Positions 1 to 11,304 are shown, counted from the first letter of the stretch. The stretch is DNA of 64,000 nt from Condylostoma magnum (GCA_920105805.1 CAKKTI010000006.1:62001-126000); one strand, 5' to 3'. Translations and numbers: made by a program. Notes: a model not told the origin generated them from the letters alone.

Positions 1-2721
1 AAATTAAGATACAAAACCTCTAAAAACTCTTATTTCTCAAAGCAATATTATCTCACAGGAAAAAGTATTAACTATATGCCAACCAGCTAAATAAGAGAAA
101 CTTTAAATGAGAATTTTGAGATAACATAAAATATACAGCAGAGCAACTAATAAGAACTATTAGAGCTAAAAAATGATTTGTATAATTATGCATTATACTC
201 CGAAAGTTCTAATCCTGACTTTGTAAAGCAGCCTTTATACGAAATACTGAAACAGTCCTAAATCTCGCTGTAGAATACAATAAGCACATCCAATATAAAC
301 TTAGAATCTAGTCCAGATTTCCATACTTTATATGCGAATTCTCCTGAGTTTATTTATAAAGCCTTTAACAATACATTAAATAAATGATCGAAAGAGATTT
401 AAGATAATAGATAATAATAAACAGATTTAGACTCTTTAATATTCGTAAAACTTCTGCCTATAATCACAGCTGGATTTTTATGCCTTATTGCTCCATTTCT
501 CTGGCATATAAACATTACACGTAAGACAATCTGGCAAAAATTCCTTAAACTTCCAATTTCTTCTCTGTAGCAATATAGAAATAAAGTGAAAACAAGACTA
601 ATAGAATTCCATGAATTTATTTAAGAACATGAAAATCTCCAGTAGTATGGAAGTTCATTAACAAACTATAGAATAAGTATCAGATTTTGCGTATTTATTT
701 CCTTTATCTCACTATTCTTCATAGTAACCAGCGGCCTGTGCTTAATTTTATAGATTAACTATACAGGGAAATTAAATGAATAACTGATAGATTATCCAAT
801 GCATTTAAATGTGGTAGAAATGCGGTAATCTCTTGTTGCTTTGTCAAATTATTGGCTACTAGAAATCTTTATGGACAAATAACACTCTAATAGGCGTTCT
901 GATTTACTTAAAGATCTACTTAAGTATTATGACAGCGAAGAATAGCTAAATTAAAGCTTGCATCACTTGTTATTCATAAGCTAGGACTATGTACTAGAAA
1001 AAATCCATCTGGATTAAAGCATAGAGAACATACTTTATGATAATGCTTGTTTTGAAGATAATTGCAACAATATTATAAAATATGGACTCATGGCTGGCAT
1101 ATATGAATATGTTTAAGTATCATGGGATCTGTAACACTCTTATAGAAACTATGAAACCTCCGGAGGTTTACAGTTGTACAAAGATTCTGAAAATATCATA
1201 GCATCGATTGAGCTGTCTAACAAGAAAATAATACAAGAAGCTAATCAACTATAAGATGACTCCTATCAAAATTTGCAAAATATACTATCGATTTCATCTG
1301 CGGCAGCTTTTGTTGTGTATTTAATAGGAATTATGAAGTCATTAAGAAGTGTATATGAGGAGATAAATCTTGAGCTCAAGACATTCAAATTCTTTTATTA
1401 GTTTATAAACACTTTACTATTCATAATTAGAATTATAATATGGGGTAGACGTGCAATGGATGCCATGAATCTGTAAAGAAGGAAGATTAAGCAACTGATG
1501 TGGAAGTTTTCTGTGATTAAAGGTATTATACCAAAGGAAATAACACAGCCTAAGCCCCCACAAATTAAAGTATAGGAAACTCATTTGAGGATTGTACTAC
1601 CGATAAATAACACCTTATTCATACATAAGCCTTACTACGGAGATACAGAGCAAAATAAGGTTTCTAAAGTTATGTTTCTCTTAAATAAAGCAAAGGACTA
1701 ATCAATATAGAAAACCCTTAAATGTTTCTCTGCAATTTGCCCTCTAAAGTAAAAAGTATACTGACTGCAAATTAAAGTACTATTTTTGTATAAGAAAATA
1801 ACTAGTAGAATCTACGGAAACTTGGCTATATACAGCTATAAGATAGATCAATTTACTTAGGATAATGGAGCCAATCTCTTTAACGAAATGGAATAGGAAC
1901 TCAATGAAATATCGATGGAAGTGTTTATAGAGGAAATTGAAAGGATGATGCAAAACAAGGAAGGGGCTTATTTGTTTACTCTGATGCTAGTTATTATATT
2001 GGAGATTGATATAAAGACAAAAGGCATGGATAGGGTAAACATTATGCCTCAGATGGAGTTATAAGCAAGGGTTCTTGGTAAAATGATTATTAGGAGGGCA
2101 AGGGCAGGTAAAACTTTCCTGATGGATCAAAATATATAGGAAATTTTACTAATGGAGTCAAATAAGGTAATGGTACGTANNNNNNNNNNNNNNNNNNNNN
2201 NNNNNNNNNNNNNNNNNNNNNNNNNNNNNNNNNNNNNNNNNNNNNNNNNNNNNNNNNNNNNNNNNNNNNNNNNNNNNNNAAATGATTATTAGGAGGGCAA
2301 GGGCAGGTAAAACTTTCCTGATGGATCAAAATATATAGGAAATTTTACTAATGGAGTCAAATAAGGTAATGGTACGTATATTTGGCCTAATTTTGGTATT
2401 TATATAGGTGAATTCGAGTAAGGAGCTATCAACAATGAGGGAGAGTTTGTATGGTAAGATGGAAGAGTGTATAAAGGATAATGGGTTAATGGAGAAATGA
2501 ATGGAAATGGCTGTTTTACTTGGTTAGATGGAAGAAAGTATATAGGAGAGTATAAGAAAAGTCTAAAACATGGATACGGAGAGTATTATCATACTGATGG
2601 AACTGCTTATAAAGGTCATTGGAGAAAAGGAAATAAGCATGGAGAGGGAGTTATTATTTACGAAAATGGAAGTTATAAGAGAGAATATTGGAAGAGAGGA
2701 AGAAAAATTATAGTAGAATAA
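1..2721 (+). CDS. Multi-TM protein with C-terminal MORN repeats (5' partial, spans gap)
   Basis: The gene runs in from the left edge and ends at TAA 2719-2721. The first 450 or so residues contain hydrophobic stretches (for example ITAGFLCLIAPFLW and ISFISLFFIVTSGLCLIL) that look like membrane segments. From about 1830 onward the product is a run of MORN repeats (YLGQW, GSVYRGNW, YYIGDWYKDKRHGQG, YIGEYKKSLKHGYGEYY). MORN repeats usually bind membranes or partner proteins. The upstream part reads in frame 1 and the MORN part before the gap in frame 3, so one or more introns or an indel lie somewhere between about 1300 and 1830; I could not place them. The gap makes repeat number unknown. Function is otherwise unrecognised. 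Confidence 0.7.
2081..2378. repeat. 99-bp exact repeat flanking the gap
   Basis: 2081-2179 and 2280-2378 are identical base for base. Each copy encodes two MORN-like units (NDYQEGKGRQNFPDG and KYIGNFTNGVKQGNGT). MORN repeats diverge quickly, so perfect identity over 99 bases suggests either a very recent tandem duplication or two overlapping contig ends. Confidence 0.9.
2180..2279. other. 100-N assembly gap
   Basis: Exactly 100 N lie inside the MORN-repeat coding region. The 99 bases before the gap (2081-2179) are identical to the 99 bases after it (2280-2378), so the gap may hide further tandem MORN units or may be a scaffolding join that duplicated one copy. Confidence 0.99.
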
Positions 2722-2798
2722 TTATTAAATTCAAAAGTAGTATTTTAGACTGATAATAAGTCATTTATTATTCTAAAAGTTGATATTAGTTATTAACT

Positions 2799-4481
2799 AT
2801 GCATTATAACACATTTTACCAGATTCTTAAATATAGGGTAACAAGGGCATAAAGTTATGGCTAAATGTCTTTTATTCTAACCAAATATATGGCTAATTTC
2901 TTATAAAGAATAATGGAAAGAAACATGATATATAAAGCTGTATCTAGTACTGCTATGATGCTAGAACTAGTGCTTGCTCCCCAGTCAGACTAATTAATAC
3001 TCATTTCTTAGAAAACCATAAACCGGATATTTGTAATTGCCAAGAATTTCATCAATCAATTAAATAAAAGAACAGATATGAGAATTTACTAGTTTATTAT
3101 TATACTTAATTACATCAGATTTATCACAAAGAGGTTTGCTATGATTGTTGTAAAAGACCAAGTTTTACAGTTCTAAAATGACCTTTATTTTCTAGAAAGT
3201 TATTTAACAGAGAAATAAGCAACAATAGAAGAAAGAATGAGTAAAAATTAGAAAGCAAACTTAAGCTATTGGCCCTTTTCTCTTTAATCTAGAAAGCTGT
3301 TCAGAGAATTATTACAACGGCTACTTTAAGATCATTAAGATATACTTTAAATCCAGACTTATAAAATCTTTAACTATTTGATAGCCTGGGGTGTGCTGCA
3401 ACGCAATGCGTATTAAAACTACATTCCAATTCCAATATCCAACTAATCATCTCAAATACCTTTAGAAGAGTTAAAGTATTATATCAGGTTCAATACAGGA
3501 ATATACGGTAAATACGTAGTCCACTTGCTCTTAGGCTACAACCTTATAAATTCTTTAAAGCGTTAAACAGACAAGTAAGTTTTTCTAGATTTCTGCTAGG
3601 TACAAGAAAAGGACATATATGCTGAAAACTGAGAGGTTTAAAATTTAGTGTAATTTATACTCAGGCCAGTTTATGTAGTATTTGCAGATCACTTAAAACA
3701 AGAGATTATAATTTGCATAAGAGGAACTAATTCAATATTTGACTTAATTACTGATTTAACCTGTCTGAATAAACTACTAACAATATAAAGTGTTACAGGA
3801 GAGGTTCATGAAGGGATGCTATAGTGTGCATATAACATATTCGATTAAGTAAAGGAAACAGTAATATAACTGCTAAAAGAGTTCAATAATTACTAAGTTG
3901 TCCTCACTGGGCACAGTATGGGAGCAGGGGTGTCTTCAATCCTTTCTCTTTTATGAAAAGAAGACCCAGTACTAAAAAGAATAAACGTTAAATAAATCCT
4001 ATATGCACCTCCAGCAATTCTAACTCAAAACCTTTGCCAGTTGATTTAGAGTTTTACCTTATCATGCATATATGGCAAGGATGGTATACCTAAAACCCAA
4101 AAAGATTCAATTGAAAACATAGCAATAGCTGTAACATATTTCGACGGATTAGATGAGGCAAGGCACAACCTAAGAGCAGGGAACATTGTAAAGTCTTATA
4201 TAACCGGAAGAAATATAAATAGACAGGAAATGTTTGACCTTTATTAAAGAATTTAGTAAAGAATGCCAGCAACTCGATGTGAACCCCCAGGAAAAATTTT
4301 CCATGTTTTTAATCCTAAAAGAGGGGATGTCCCCTTCAACATTACTCAAGAAAGTAAAGAGTTGATTGGAGTGTTTGTATAACCAAGGTACTACAAAGAA
4401 CTGCAACTGAGTAAGTATCTGATTAAGGATCACTTACCTCAAGTGTATTACAAGGTACTCAAAAATCTGGAAGGTAATTAA
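2799..4481 (+). CDS. Class 3 / diacylglycerol-lipase-like alpha/beta hydrolase
   Basis: 560 residues with no frame break. The nucleophile elbow is VVLTGHSMGAGVSS, with Ser373 as the predicted catalytic residue, preceded by the strand IIICIRGTNSIFDLITDL that is typical of class 3 lipases, and followed by ILYAPPAIL. This order matches sn-1-specific diacylglycerol lipases, which release 2-acylglycerols at membranes. The 250 or so N-terminal residues are helical and poorly conserved. Start chosen at the first in-frame ATG; 2865 is an alternative. It ends at TAA 4479-4481, directly abutting the stop of the gene on the opposite strand. I see the nucleophile motif; the Asp and His of the triad were not assigned. 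Confidence 0.8.
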
Positions 4482-5399
4482 CTAAATTCTTGATAGCTCT
4501 GATCCGTATTATGCTAGTTTTTTTCCTCTATTGTTCCATAAGTAGGTTATTGGGATTACTGATATTAGAACTGTAGAAACTGCTAAAATAAGCCCTAGAA
4601 TACTCAGTTCCCCTGGCGTTGGTCCTAGATTGGTTATATTGTTTTTATAAGCTTGAACCATTGGGTCTTTCTCGTTCCTAACTTCTATTACTATTTCCCA
4701 TTCAATAGCTTCAGGGGGATCATTAGATTTAACAGGTAGACTTTGTTTTGTTTCTAATCCATCTTGCTTACATCCTTGTTCAAATCATTCAACAGGCTTT
4801 TGGCTCTCCTCGTTCATTATAATACAAATTTTTCTGGTTTGGTAATAATAGTAACACTTATTAGCTTCAATGTCCCAAAGCCCTATGTTATGGTTAATAC
4901 AATTTTTCCTATTAAGCGGGTATTGCTGCTTACTATATAACACTACACTATCAATAGTGAACATCTCCTCTATGTCAAAAATGTTTTTAGAAGTAACAGT
5001 TAGTGATGAAGTTAGGTTGTATAGCTTTTAATCCTAAATTCCATCCTATCTTCTTATTTAAGCTGATCTGAAAAACTTTTAGTTTTTTACAAATTTTAGA
5101 TGATTATAGTCAGATATATCTTAATCTTTAAAGTGCCAGTCGCTTTAAGTGTTTTGTATGAGAGAAGTTTCCTCATCTTAAATTTTTATAAAGAATTATA
5201 AGTCTCTGAAATCGGGATAAACATTATTCCATTGGGATATTATATCTTTTGCTTAATCAACGTTGCTCTGATGCTCGTCCTCAGTTGCCTCAGCTATAAG
5301 ATATATTCCATATATAAAAACTCCTAGTAGAATTCCCAGAAGAGTTCAGCTTAGTATCAAATTTCGTGTTTTATTACTTCCTGTATATTAGTAATCCAT
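4482..5399 (-). CDS. Two-TM single-domain protein of unknown function
   Basis: 305 residues in one frame, stop TAG at 4484-4482. One membrane anchor lies at about residues 13-35 (SWTLLGILLGVFIYGIYLI) and a second near the C-terminus (ILGLILAVSTVLISVIPITYLW). The loop of about 230 residues between them would be lumenal or extracellular and contains several Cys (NCINHN, KCYYYQ, KICIIMN). The overall plan, two anchors around a large Cys-bearing loop, resembles CDC50-type subunits, but I see no diagnostic motif and do not assign it. It converges on the lipase gene with no base between the two stop codons. Confidence 0.65.
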
Positions 5400-5583
5400 T
5401 TTAAATATCAAATTATTCTTAATTATTTTAGTTGATTTAAAGCAGATAGGATTACGGTAATATTTATGCATTGAAAGGCTTAAAAACTATATATTTTGAT
5501 CGAATTTCACTATAAAGCTGTATTTTTATAATATTTCCTAATCATTTATAAGAAAGTTTGTCAAAATAAATCTATAAAATAAA

Positions 5584-6909
5584 ATGCAAACTAATTTGGA
5601 AGCAAACGAGCTCAGATTTATTCTTGAGAAAAGCTAAATTGACTAATAAAAGGTTAACTATTAGGAGCAGGAATGGCGGCCGATCGAATAGTAGATAGAA
5701 ACAACTAAAAGTGATATAATATCATCTTAAAAGGACAATTCACCTTTGATTAATTAGTTTGCTTAACAACATAGTGAAATTAATCAAATTGGAGCTAATT
5801 TTAAAGTTAAGTTGGAATAGGCAAAAACATGCTTAGATCATGTAACTTAAAATGATATTTTGGATTTTGATAAATAAAAAGCCTTATTATTAAGTTAAAA
5901 ATAAACTAATGAAAACACCTATTTCAGCATAGGCCAGGCTAATTAGTATTTATTAATTAATAAAATTTCCCGAAATGATGACTAAGAGTGCTATATATCA
6001 ATATAAAACAATTGCTTAGAACAATCCTCACCTTAACTTGACCTGTATTACGGATTTGAAGGAGAGTATGGTTATTTAGATGCACTTTCATCAATTAATA
6101 GACAATAATTTATTAAAAAAAGGTTAGAAATTGATTAAGAAACTTAAATAGGCATTACCTCTGGAAAATATCAAATTTACTATGAATCAGATGGTTAATA
6201 TATACTAATGCCATCTCAATTACTCCCTGTAGTAATAAAATCTATTATAATATGCGATAAGATTATTATGAATATAAAAGTTTAAAGGGAAGCATTGATA
6301 TCATAGTTTATTATTGTATAAATCGATTAAACTAGAATTTATGAATCTTAAATATAAGGATTAGAACAACAATTAGTGATCTAGCCATAATTTGATAGTA
6401 ACTTCTAGCATGGTGAGCACTCCTTTTATATTTTAAATATTGAGTAAAAGGCATTGAGTAAAGAATTTAAACTTAATATCAGCTATGATCAACTGTAAAT
6501 TCTTCAAATTGCCTTTTAGGCTGCTTCATAGTTTGAAGAAAAGGAAGCTAATTAAATAATGTATCTATTGAGGCCTCTTGTGGACTTATAAAAATACGAT
6601 ACAATCACATCTATTTTAGAAGATTTGGAAGATGATTGAACATTAAAAAGCTTAATAGAAAGGCTGATGATTGAAGATGATTTAGATAATTAGTAAGTTT
6701 TAGGTATACAATACAGTTTATAATATGAGTTAATAAAATATCATTATTGCAAGTAATTCATTATGTGCGTAATGATTCCTAAGCTGTGTATTTATAACTA
6801 GTTTTTGATTGAACGTATTAAAACTATAAACTCAGCGAAAGGTTTACGCAAATCAATAAGCCTTGCTAAAAACAAATTACTAGAACTGGCAAAAATAATT
6901 CGTGGATAA
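5584..6909 (+). CDS. Gln-rich protein of unknown function
   Basis: 441 residues in one frame from ATG 5584 to TAA 6907-6909. The N-terminal 150 residues are rich in Gln, Lys and Glu and look like coiled coil. The middle and C-terminal parts contain regular hydrophobic patterns (EFKLNISYDQLQILQIAFQ, YLLRPLVDLQKYD). I recognise no family. The stop lies only 4 nt before the next ATG. The same frame stays open beyond this TAA, but its translation then loses protein-like composition, while the next gene starts well in another frame, which is why I end it here. Confidence 0.6.
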
Positions 6910-6913
6910 AAAT

Positions 6914-7641
6914 ATGGGCTGTTCAACAAGCATAGCTTTATGTGCAACAGAAACAAAAGTAACTAAACCTATCGGAAGTAAGCAACAAGTGGTTAAAATA
7001 ATTAATATCAATTTATCTCCTATTTTAGAAGTTGAATCCTCCCAAGAATAATCGTAAAATGATACATAAAGAAAAATTGACTTTGATGAAAAGTTTCGTG
7101 ATATTTAGATTAATTATTGGATTAGTTTATTGCTTAGATGCATAGTTTTCTTGTAATGTTTGTTTTTAAAGGTTAAATGTATGAAAATAGATATAATTAG
7201 AAATATATAGAGTTGATTATGTGTAGCTTGCATTAAGTAAATGATGAGAAAATTAAGATTTGTTTAGTTGATTCATTCTAAAATGTCCTAATACACAAAA
7301 TAGGCTTATTCAGAAAATATCACCGATTAAGTACAATCTATAAAGGCCAAGTATAAGTCCATGAAAATATTAATTCGATTATTTTAAAAATATACTGATC
7401 CATGAATTATCATTATTTTAAGTGTAAAAAGATATTGCCTATAATAAGTTTTCTATCATTATTGTAATAAAATCACTACGGGGAAATATATAGTATTCTT
7501 AGCTTATATAATTTTATTGAAAGAGACTAGCTAATAACTATCCATGACTAAATGATATACTCTAAAATCCAATACTCTTACACATATAAGTTTTATATCC
7601 CATAAGGCATAGAGTATATTAAATCATATTCCTTACAATAA
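6914..7641 (+). CDS. Unknown protein with possible N-myristoylation signal (intron-bearing)
   Basis: Starts MGCSTSIALCA, a Gly-2 plus Cys-3 start that fits N-myristoylation and palmitoylation. The frame set by ATG 6914 is good to about 7092. From about 7140 to TAA 7639-7641 the protein-like frame is a different one (CSLHQVNDEKIKICLVDSF, then HYGEIYSILSLYNFIERDQ), so the two ends must be joined by introns totalling 2 mod 3. A 16-nt GT...AG candidate lies at 7093-7108; the second junction is not clear. No family recognised. It converges on the ACP gene 10 bases away. Confidence 0.5.
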
Positions 7642-7651
7642 ACTTACTAAA

Positions 7652-8206
7652 CTAAAATGCATACGTATCCATAGCTATACTATCTACTATTTGTTCTAGT
7701 GAGTTTAAATGATCAAAAAGATTATCTTCAAAAACAGTTCTGAAGTTCTCCTCAATACTAGTAATAATAGCAATCCTTTCCAATGAGTCCAACCCAAGCC
7801 CATCTTCTAAGTGAGCCTCCCAGTCAAGTTTCCTTAAATCAATTTTTGGAAAGTGTCTTAAAATATGAATTATTCTAGTTCTAATTTCATTCTTACTCAA
7901 ATACTATTGGTTTTTATCATATTAACCTAAAGGGTTGTCATTTACCTCCGTCTCAAGAATCATATTAGTTATTAACCCTGAGTCTGCCTATTAATTGACT
8001 TACTGGTTGCGATTAGGACGTATCCATTCTTCGTTTCTATCGTTCCACTCAGCACTAGTTTGGTATCCCATTTCTTAGGGAGTCAGAGTGTCAAATACTG
8101 TTGAGTCTCCGTACTGCCAGAAGTTTTCTTAGTTGCGCTTTTCTGGATCCTCAAACCCGTAGAATCGTTGAAGTGGACGAGTTGCTCTAAGTAATCTAGT
8201 AAGCAT
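7652..8206 (-). CDS. Mitochondrial acyl carrier protein
   Basis: 184 residues, one frame. The C-terminal 80 residues are an acyl carrier domain with GLGLDSLERIAI, where the Ser of DSL carries the phosphopantetheine arm; the following acidic helix III (EENFRTVFED) is also typical. The N-terminus MLTRLLRATRPLQRFYG is basic and free of acids, as a mitochondrial presequence should be. In mitochondria this protein serves type II fatty acid and lipoate synthesis and sits in respiratory complex I. The middle linker (residues 25-100) is longer than in bacterial ACP. The stop is TAG. Confidence 0.9.
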
Positions 8207-8396
8207 ATTTAATTATTAGGTAAAAGTAATTTTGGGAAATTTATAAGAGATATGAAATTAACAAATGCTAAGAGGATGGATAGTGTATAGGGATTTGTAA
8301 GCCTAATATCATTATTTTAAAATTGTGTATGTTAATTTACATTCCCTCTACAAACTTTATTCACTATAAGGCAAGTTAAGCTTATAATTTTATTAT

Positions 8397-8705
8397 CTAA
8401 TTACTGTATTCATCACATACTGAACAAAGGGCAAAGAAATTATCAGGAATGGTTACAGTTGCTTTGAATGCTTCGTAATCATCAAATTTTATTTACAAAG
8501 TATTAAGTTTATTGTAAAATCTGTATATAGCTTACTGATTACTGATAGAGAATTAAGTCATCTGTTTTGCTAAGTACTCTTTTTAATTAATTCCTTGAAT
8601 TCTATTTAGGCTAATCGATCTGGCCTATTACCTGTTTTATAATAGTTACTACCTGTTCTCTTTGTTTAAAATAGTTCGATTACTATATTTTCTTGTACTA
8701 GGCAT
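8397..8705 (-). CDS. Small unknown protein, 102 aa
   Basis: One uninterrupted frame from ATG 8705 to TAG 8399-8397 containing many TAA/TAG codons read as Gln. The N-terminal third is basic (MPSTRKYSNRTILNKENR), the C-terminal third reads KFDDYEAFKATVTIP and NFFALCSVCDEYSN, with a CSVC pair. Same strand as ACP, 190 bases upstream of it. I recognise no family. Support comes from the protein-like composition and tidy ends, so existence is likely but not certain. Confidence 0.55.
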
Positions 8706-8937
8706 GAATCTATCTATAGACTTTCCTCTAATTAAGCAAGATTAATTATCAATGCTTAAGTGTTAATGCTTCACAGTGCGAAAATCAGTAACATATCTCG
8801 AATTATAAGCGGGAGGAGGACGGTATCTTATATTTGGATGTCGTAAAGCTAAAGACATTTTTAAATAATTCAAATAAACTGTTATAAATTCTTCGCACAA
8901 CTGGTAATATTTGCGTAATCTATCATATATACTAAAA

Positions 8938-9967
8938 ATGGAAGCTAGACCTATTCCCCTAGAAGGCACATCGAGTAAAACATAACTACTAGAAAAGCGA
9001 CGACTCATGTACGAGGTAATGGAAGATTTCGAGAGAGCAAAAGAAGAGGAAAGAGAAAAGGAAAAAGCATTCAAAAGTGAAGAAACGAATTTAAACTTGT
9101 AAAATTTAGCAGTTCAGCAAAATCTAATCAAGTATCATAAGCATTTAGAGGAAAACAATGCGAAAAGGTACAAAGCAGAGAAGAAGTATGAGGAGGAGTC
9201 AAGAGTAAGAAGGTCAAAGGAGGAAAAGATTATTGAGCTGAAGATGGAAATAAAGCAATTAAGAGATAGAGCTTCAAAGGTGGATAAGGATGTTATTAGA
9301 AGTAACTTTTACATTAGTGAAAAAATACGAAGAGTTTTTAGAGAGAGTAAGAGAAAAGAACGCAGATGACTTTAGTGAAATTTCAGATGTACATGGAAGA
9401 TACAAAACATTAAAAGAAGCATATGATAACTTAATACAAAGACGAGAGTAGTTCGAGGAATAACTACAAAGCATTAAAAGGTAAAGGGATGAATACGAAA
9501 AAACAAGAAAGGATGAAATATTATCCCTTACTATAGAAAACGGTGACATTCAAAAGGAAAATGAAACAGCTGAAAATAGAAAGCAGCAGATTTAAAAGGA
9601 TTTCGAGGACGCAAGCAAGGAAGCCATTGATAAGGATTTGTCTCTAGGCTAAATGATTACTGTGATTGATAACCTTTTCACACGTTGCAGAGTTGAAGGA
9701 CTGCCTAAGCTCAGACATGATTTGATATTAGAGCCTAAGGACTAACAAAATCGATAGAATAATTAAACAAATTAGAAAAGATAAACTGCTAAGGAAATTT
9801 AGTAATAGGCATAAGTACAATAGAAGAAATAGTATCAAAAAATGATCGAACAAGCTGGGCATAAGTTGAGAGCCATTCAAGCGTATGTGGAAGACTATAG
9901 AAAAATTGTAACAATGCCAGAAGTAAGACAGGTTATTGGAAGAGACTCAGCATATAGAAATAGATAG
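8938..9967 (+). CDS. CFAP73: CFAP73/CCDC42-family axonemal coiled-coil protein
   Basis: 337 residues in two exons (8938-9301, 9318-9967) around a 16-nt intron. It carries the DUF4200 coiled-coil signature of CFAP73/CCDC42/CCDC38: LLEKRRLMYEVMEDFE near residue 20, then NLIKYHKHLEENNAKRYKAE, and after the intron KKYEEFLERV and EISDVHGRYKTLKEAYDNL. In algae and animals CFAP73 with CFAP100 forms the modifier-of-inner-arms complex that tunes dynein f in cilia. Which paralogue of the family this is cannot be settled by eye. The stop is TAG followed by TAA; the next gene starts 14 nt later. Confidence 0.85.
9302..9317 (+). other. 16-nt spliceosomal intron
   Basis: GTAACTTTTACATTAG interrupts the conserved DUF4200 coiled coil. 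Both flanks match the family and lie in frames one base apart; removing exactly these 16 bases restores a continuous helix (DVIR-M-KKYEEFLERV). Introns of 15-16 nt are characteristic of heterotrich ciliates. Confidence 0.9.
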
Positions 9968-9981
9968 TAAAAGTTAGTAAA

Positions 9982-11286
9982 ATGCATAGTACGGAAATGA
10001 AAATCAGAGAAAGACCTAAAATAGTGTCAAAACTACCAAAAGTGTTTAGTAATAAATCTTAATTGTAAATTTCACCTGAAATACAGGCTATAGATGAATT
10101 CAGGAATCTCAGAAAACTATTATAACCGATATAATTTCACAAAGGATAATCAAGAACTTATTAATCAAGAAACTGAAAATCTATAAATAGAATTTAAGAT
10201 AAAAAGTAAAGAAAATCTTAAACAGAAATATTATTGCAGGATATGATAACCTTACAAACGATTTAAAGCTAGAATTTCGCAACAATCACTAAAAAAATGC
10301 TTCATGCCCCTACATTAAAAATTTATACAATAAAACAAATCAATATAACAAGCAGAGAGGAAAGATAAAGATTAATTGATTGGATCTGAAAGTGGTAGAA
10401 AAACTAAATAACTAATTATAACATGATAAAAGTAATATAGGCGTTCTGAAATACTCCCGAGGGCCAAGTTTCTATAGTTTTAGAGAATGCTAGTAACGGC
10501 TCTTTGAAAGATATACTAGACTATTCTGTAGTTATATAAGAAAATATACTACAAGGTTACATAAAAAGTTTAATTTTGACAATTAAACAATTACATAAGC
10601 ACTTAGGGCCACATGGAAATATCACAGCTACATAAGTCTTATTCAATTCAAATTTTAGGGTGTGTGTAGGCCCAGGGTTATATTCCCACACTGTAAATAA
10701 AGAGTAATTGAAAGAAAGTGATGATGTATATATGCTAGGAAAGCTAATTATGTAATGCGTTTTTGGATTTGATATACAGATTCAGTATAAAAGAAGGTGT
10801 TGTCTTTTCCATGATGCAAAATAGTTTTATAATTATCCTATTTTTAATCTAATTTCAAAGGAGTTAAAGAGTTTTCTGTGCTAAAGCTTGTATTATGACT
10901 AGGAAAGCAGAGCTAGTTTAGATTAGTTGTTGAAAGAGGAATGGATTAATTAGAATATACTTCCTGGCCCTTAAATACAACTAAAGGAAATATATAAATC
11001 GTTCTGTAAGGAATACGAAATGGCCAATATTAACTAGCTGAATAATATAATTCAAGCTATACACTTTATTATGATGGATAAGCAGTCAGAAATAGGTTAA
11101 AAAATGGATTATGAAGATTTAGCAAAGCATCTGGGAACTACTTAACGGTTTTTAAGGAGTCAAATTACAACACTGTATGGAAGATTTAGGAATTAAAATT
11201 TTCGTAACTTAATCTAAGGTATTAAATAAGCTATATATAAGTAAAATCGTTATTTACAAAACCATATTTAAAAGTTGTTGAACTAA
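9982..11286 (+). CDS. MAP2K/STE-like pseudokinase
   Basis: 434 residues, one frame. A degenerate protein kinase fold spans about residues 120-330. The VAIK lysine may survive (IYTIKQIN) and the hinge VSIVLENASNGSLKDIL is normal, but the catalytic loop reads HLGPHGNI where HRDxKxxN is expected, the DFG is VGPG, and the F helix reads SDDVYMLGKL. It should not catalyse phosphotransfer; a scaffold role is inferred. The C-terminal 130 residues are helical. ATG 9982 is used; 9997 is the alternative. It follows CFAP73 by 14 nt and precedes the next ATG by 18 nt in the same frame, so a read-through fusion with the next gene cannot be excluded from sequence alone. Confidence 0.75.
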
Positions 11287-11304
11287 TTATAAAAATTAGT
11301 TAAA

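Noticed and set aside
4090-4433. Minus-strand hydrophobic frames within the lipase gene
   Set aside because: They are the complement of the conserved lipase sequence after the GHSMG motif.
8763-9549. Ser/Tyr-rich minus-strand frames
   Set aside because: They are the reverse complement of the Glu/Lys-rich coiled coil of the CFAP73-like gene and its upstream spacer.
10430-10470. Suspected +1 frameshift or intron in the MAP2K-like pseudokinase
   Set aside because: Another reading of the upstream part (ATITKKMLHAPTLKIYTIKQ) is colinear with the downstream domain, so no change is needed.
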